Positions 6,219 through 8,060 of a stretch of 8,060 nt of DNA are shown in pieces. Source of the DNA: Planctomycetaceae bacterium (GTDB lineage: Bacteria > Planctomycetota > Planctomycetia > Pirellulales > Thermoguttaceae). The position numbers and the translations under genes are program-made. Numbering within the stretch: position 1 is the first letter of the stretch; each line of letters starts with the position of its first letter. The stretch is from the NCBI GenBank assembly GCA_031274385.1, contig JAISQH010000660.1, positions 1 through 8,060 of the forward strand, in the 5' to 3' direction. The notes beneath the pieces are model-generated. The model saw only the letters and a program-made list of their open reading frames with translations. It made no database searches and had not been told where the DNA came from.

Positions 6219-6276
6219 AAACCGCGCAACAAAAATTTTATCAGAGCCGCAAATTCGGAGCCGCACAAAGTTAGCG

Positions 6277-6332
6277 GTAACTGTCTCTTTTGTTTTTTAA
6301 TGTTTCGCACAAAGGCGCAAAGAACACGAAGG
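6277..6332 (+). repeat. Dispersed repeat, copy B (left arm of nested palindrome)
   Basis: The copy starts GTAACTGTCTCTTTTG, continues with a T-run and ends with CACAAAGGCGCAAAGAACAC and GAAGG. The reverse complement of copy C (6467-6521) matches it nearly throughout, so the two form the outer arms of a 245-bp palindrome. Confidence 0.85.
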
Positions 6333-6336
6333 TTTT

Positions 6337-6369
6337 AATTGAAAATTGAAAATGGACAATTGAAAATTG
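6337..6369. repeat. Direct repeat of AATTGAAAATTG
   Basis: AATTGAAAATTG occurs at 6337-6348 and again at 6358-6369, separated by nine bases (AAAATGGAC). It is asymmetrical: it lies only on the left side, between the outer and inner arms of the nested palindrome. ATTGAAAATTG-type strings are common in AT-rich bacterial spacers. Confidence 0.75.
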
Positions 6370-6377
6370 TTCCATTA

Positions 6378-6452
6378 TTGTCAACAGATGACGCAGATTG
6401 AACAGATTTTTATAAAAAACGAATCTGTTCAATCTGTAAAATCTGTTGACAA
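6378..6452. repeat. Inner inverted repeat of the nested palindrome
   Basis: TTGTCAACAGAT (6378-6389) pairs with ATCTGTTGACAA (6441-6452). After five unpaired bases on each side, AGATTGAACAGATT (6395-6408) pairs with AATCTGTTCAATCT (6422-6435). This gives 26 perfectly paired bases around a 13-base AT-rich loop. In RNA this would be a stable bipartite hairpin between the two convergent genes. Confidence 0.9.
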
Positions 6453-6466
6453 AACTAAAATATCAT

Positions 6467-6521
6467 CCTTGTGTTCTTCGTGCCTTCGTGCGCAAACTTG
6501 AAAAACAAAATAGACAGTTAC
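6467..6521 (-). repeat. Dispersed repeat, copy C (right arm of nested palindrome)
   Basis: Read on the minus strand, it starts GTAACTGTCTATTTTG, then a T-run, AAGTTTGCGCACGAAGGC and ACGAAGAACACAAGG. It is the inverted counterpart of copy B and carries the most complete version of the family in the window. Confidence 0.85.
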
Positions 6522-6561
6522 AAACCAACGTGTCGCGATTTCGCAAAAAACAACCAAGATT

Positions 6562-7749
6562 TTATAGATGAATAACAGCGGCGACATCGCGTCCCGGTTG
6601 GAGTAGCCAGGAACGTCCGCTGGGGCGGTTTTCGACTTCGATGAAGACTTCGAACCAATCACCGGCTTCCACTTTCGGATGCGCAAAAACAACCTTGCCT
6701 GGAAACTCTTCAGTACGCCCGTTGACCATTGGCATTGAAACCGTTACGTTTTTGCCGTCAACCATGTCCGGCGTGTAATACTTGGCACTCACCTTGCAAC
6801 GGGCACGAAGCGTGTTGAGTTGCATGATTTCCAGCACCGGATCGCCCTCCCGCAGCCATTCACCCTCCGCTTTGTCAATCCTGACAATCATGCCGTCAAT
6901 CGGAGCAATCAACTTGCGAAGCTCAATAAGAACCTTCGTTTTGGTAACCTCTCTTTCACTAACGGTTACTTCTCTCGCTTTGATTTCTTCAAGCGTATAT
7001 TTTTGCAACCGAAGATTTGCCTCCGCCTGTTGCAAGGCAAGGAGGGCTTTGTTGACTTCGATTTGTGCAATGGCTTTTTCGTGCAATTTATTTGTTTCTT
7101 TCAACATTTGAAGTTCGGCTTCGGCAACACGGTAACTCCAAGCGGCATATTCAACTTCAATTTTCTTTTCCCGCTCCGCAACCGCAACATCAAGTTTACA
7201 TTGACTGATTTCAAGATTGCACTGTAATTCCCGATCATCAAAACTGCCGAGAACCTGGTCTTTGAAAACCTGCATTCCCTCAATAATCGGAATCAGAACC
7301 GGTTTGCCGTCGGATTCTGTTGCGATATTACCATCGGCGTTGCGTTGTTCGGTTTTGAGCGACACCAACACGGATTGATACGCCGCTGCCAGAATAACAT
7401 GATTTCGCTTGGGAACTTCAAGGATTCCTGTCACACGAACCGAATTGGGATCACGTTGTTGTTGCGCAAACGGAGTCATTGTTTCCGATACAGCCGGAGC
7501 CGCAGTTGCCGGCGGTAACGTCTGGTGTTGCGCTAATTGCAACGGCGTTGGCGATACGGTTGCCGGCAACTCCGGCGGATACGACGCAATCTGCCGCTTC
7601 GGAGACGACGGCAACACCGGAATTTGTTCGGCAACATCAGCCCTTTCAATAGACGAAATCGCCGCAGGACGCGGTATCGCCGCAAGATGTTCTCCCGCCT
7701 CAGGTCCGGAAAACGGAAGGAGTGAAATCAAAATAAGTGTGTTGTACAT
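6562..7749 (-). CDS. HlyD/RND-type efflux periplasmic adaptor (membrane fusion protein)
   Basis: A 395-residue protein built like the periplasmic adaptors that link an inner-membrane transporter to an outer-membrane channel. It has a short hydrophobic N-terminus (MYNTLILISLLPF), then a Pro/Ala/Gln-rich linker (about 20-100), a first lipoyl half (VTGILEVPKRNHVILAAAYQS, 106-126, then EGMQVFKDQVLGSFDDRE, 157-174), a long alpha-helical coiled-coil hairpin (about 175-278, rich in Ala, Glu, Lys, Leu), the second lipoyl half (LIAPIDGMIVRI and GEWLREGDPVLEI, 280-308), and a beta-barrel (about 312-395). An insertion at about 133-152 splits the first lipoyl half. The signal sequence is atypical: no basic residue precedes the hydrophobic stretch, and the stretch is short. 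An in-frame stop upstream excludes a longer N-terminus. No transporter or outer-membrane factor is in the window, so the exported substrate is unknown. No Shine-Dalgarno sequence is visible before the ATG. Confidence 0.82.
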   Translation of the reverse strand: MYNTLILISLLPFSGPEAGEHLAAIPRPAAISSIERADVAEQIPVLPSSPKRQIASYPPELPATVSPTPLQLAQHQTLPPATAAPAVSETMTPFAQQQRDPNSVRVTGILEVPKRNHVILAAAYQSVLVSLKTEQRNADGNIATESDGKPVLIPIIEGMQVFKDQVLGSFDDRELQCNLEISQCKLDVAVAEREKKIEVEYAAWSYRVAEAELQMLKETNKLHEKAIAQIEVNKALLALQQAEANLRLQKYTLEEIKAREVTVSEREVTKTKVLIELRKLIAPIDGMIVRIDKAEGEWLREGDPVLEIMQLNTLRARCKVSAKYYTPDMVDGKNVTVSMPMVNGRTEEFPGKVVFAHPKVEAGDWFEVFIEVENRPSGRSWLLQPGRDVAAVIHL

Positions 7750-7768
7750 TTTTATAACGTTTTGTTGT

Positions 7769-7784
7769 CCGCATCCTCATGCGG
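7769..7784. repeat. Short perfect hairpin in the adaptor gene leader
   Basis: CCGCAT (7769-7774), loop CCTC, ATGCGG (7779-7784). It lies 20 bases upstream of the adaptor start codon and abuts copy D of the dispersed repeat. In the minus-strand leader it could influence translation or mark the edge of the repeat. Confidence 0.55.
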
Positions 7785-7824
7785 TAATTGTCTATTTTTA
7801 TTTGCGCGCAAAGACGCAAAGAAT
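7784..7824 (+). repeat. Dispersed repeat, copy D
   Basis: GTAATTGTCTATTTTTA is followed by TTTGCGCGCAAAGACGCAAA and GAATC. It has the same order of blocks as copies A to C, with a shortened T-rich middle. It is not directly paired with an inverted partner. Confidence 0.75.
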
Positions 7825-7848
7825 CAAAACAAACAAGTTGGTTTGTAA

Positions 7849-7881
7849 AAGATTTTTATAACATGAAGTTATAAAAATCTT
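7849..7881. repeat. Perfect 14-bp inverted repeat
   Basis: AAGATTTTTATAAC (7849-7862) and GTTATAAAAATCTT (7868-7881) are exact reverse complements around the loop ATGAA. It lies between copies D and E. The stem is AT-rich, so it is more likely part of a repeat element or a protein site than a terminator. Confidence 0.85.
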
Positions 7882-7898
7882 CCTTGAGTAAAATAAAA

Positions 7899-7923
7899 GT
7901 AACTGTCTATTTTGTTTTTAATG
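7899..7923 (+). repeat. Dispersed repeat, partial copy E
   Basis: GTAACTGTCTATTTTG followed by TTTTTAATG matches the 5' block of copy C exactly, base for base, over its first 21 positions. The GCGCAAAG block is missing, so only the left end of the repeat is present. Confidence 0.75.
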
Positions 7924-7977
7924 ATTGATGTTTTGGTCAATTATTTTAGTCAATTGTTTTGGTATTGAATTAAAAAC

Positions 7978-8033
7978 AACTCCGAAGGAGTTTCATTTGG
8001 ATAACCCCGTGCAAGCGGAGCGCAGCACGGGGT
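7978..8033. repeat. Double-hairpin intergenic element
   Basis: The first hairpin is AACTCC-GAA-GGAGTT (7978-7992). Eleven bases later a nine-pair GC-rich stem, ACCCCGTGC (8004-8012) with GCACGGGGT (8025-8033), encloses a 12-base loop AAGCGGAGCGCA. The layout of a short CTCCGAAGGAG hairpin followed by a CCCCGTGC stem resembles intergenic repeats I recall from several bacterial phyla. It is the most GC-rich structure in the window and would be stable in RNA from either strand. Confidence 0.75.
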
Positions 8034-8060
8034 AAATTTATCAATAAATCCCGAACTTAC

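Larger units (their letters stand above)
6219..6561. other. Intergenic region between convergent genes
   Basis: This 343-bp spacer lies between the ends of adhE (plus) and the adaptor gene (minus). No gene is seen. Almost all of it, 6277-6521, is a nested palindromic repeat element described in separate entries. No conventional GC-rich intrinsic terminator with a T-tail is visible, so the inverted repeats are the best candidates for ending both transcripts. Confidence 0.7.
7750..8060. other. Repeat-rich intergenic region without a gene
   Basis: The last 311 bases upstream of the adaptor gene contain no plausible gene on either strand. They hold two more copies of the dispersed repeat, a small hairpin, a perfect 14-bp inverted repeat and a two-hairpin element near the end, each listed separately. 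No clear promoter for the adaptor gene could be picked out. Confidence 0.7.

Overview
The window reads as a piece of chromosome from a fermentative, probably anaerobic Gram-negative bacterium. A planctomycete or another PVC-group relative is my best guess. The reasons are the combination of a bacterial deoxyhypusine-synthase-like protein, a stand-alone CoaB, an O-antigen-ligase-like membrane protein and a periplasmic adaptor, together with weak or absent Shine-Dalgarno sequences before most starts and repeat-rich spacers. The assignment is inference: there is no rRNA or other phylogenetic marker here.

Layout. Positions 1-358 (minus) hold the first 119 codons of an O-antigen-ligase-like membrane protein, cut by the window edge. 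A nine-unit heptanucleotide tandem array (369-431) separates it from a deoxyhypusine synthase family gene (438-1410 plus stop, minus). A divergent 455-bp spacer carries a 161-bp imperfect palindrome (1586-1746). It is followed by coaB (1866-2519, plus), the phosphopantothenoylcysteine synthetase of coenzyme A synthesis. Another spacer (2520-2855) has an inverted pair of a dispersed repeat and then a good sigma70-like promoter with a perfect 16-bp palindrome just downstream.

That promoter faces two gene remnants: the first half of a thioredoxin-like [2Fe-2S] ferredoxin (from 2856), joined out of frame near 3003-3008 to the last part of a SpoIIE-family phosphatase of the kind found in [FeFe]-hydrogenase operons (to 3412). 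I read this as the scar of a deleted hydrogenase operon. Directly behind it is a complete, intact adhE (3543-6218, plus), the bifunctional acetaldehyde-CoA/alcohol dehydrogenase that makes ethanol from acetyl-CoA and reoxidises NADH. Loss of a hydrogen-producing route next to a retained ethanol route is the main biological story of the window, and the old hydrogenase promoter may now serve adhE.

adhE converges on a minus-strand HlyD/RND-type periplasmic adaptor gene (6562-7749). Between them lies a nested palindromic repeat element (6277-6521). The last 310 bases (7750-8060) contain no gene, only more copies of the same repeat and several stem-loops, including one with a CCCCGTGC/GCACGGGG stem. 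The dispersed repeat, recognised by the core GTAACTGTCTATTTTG followed by a GCGCAAAG block, occurs at least five times, always between genes. No tRNA, rRNA, CRISPR array, transposase or phage gene was seen.
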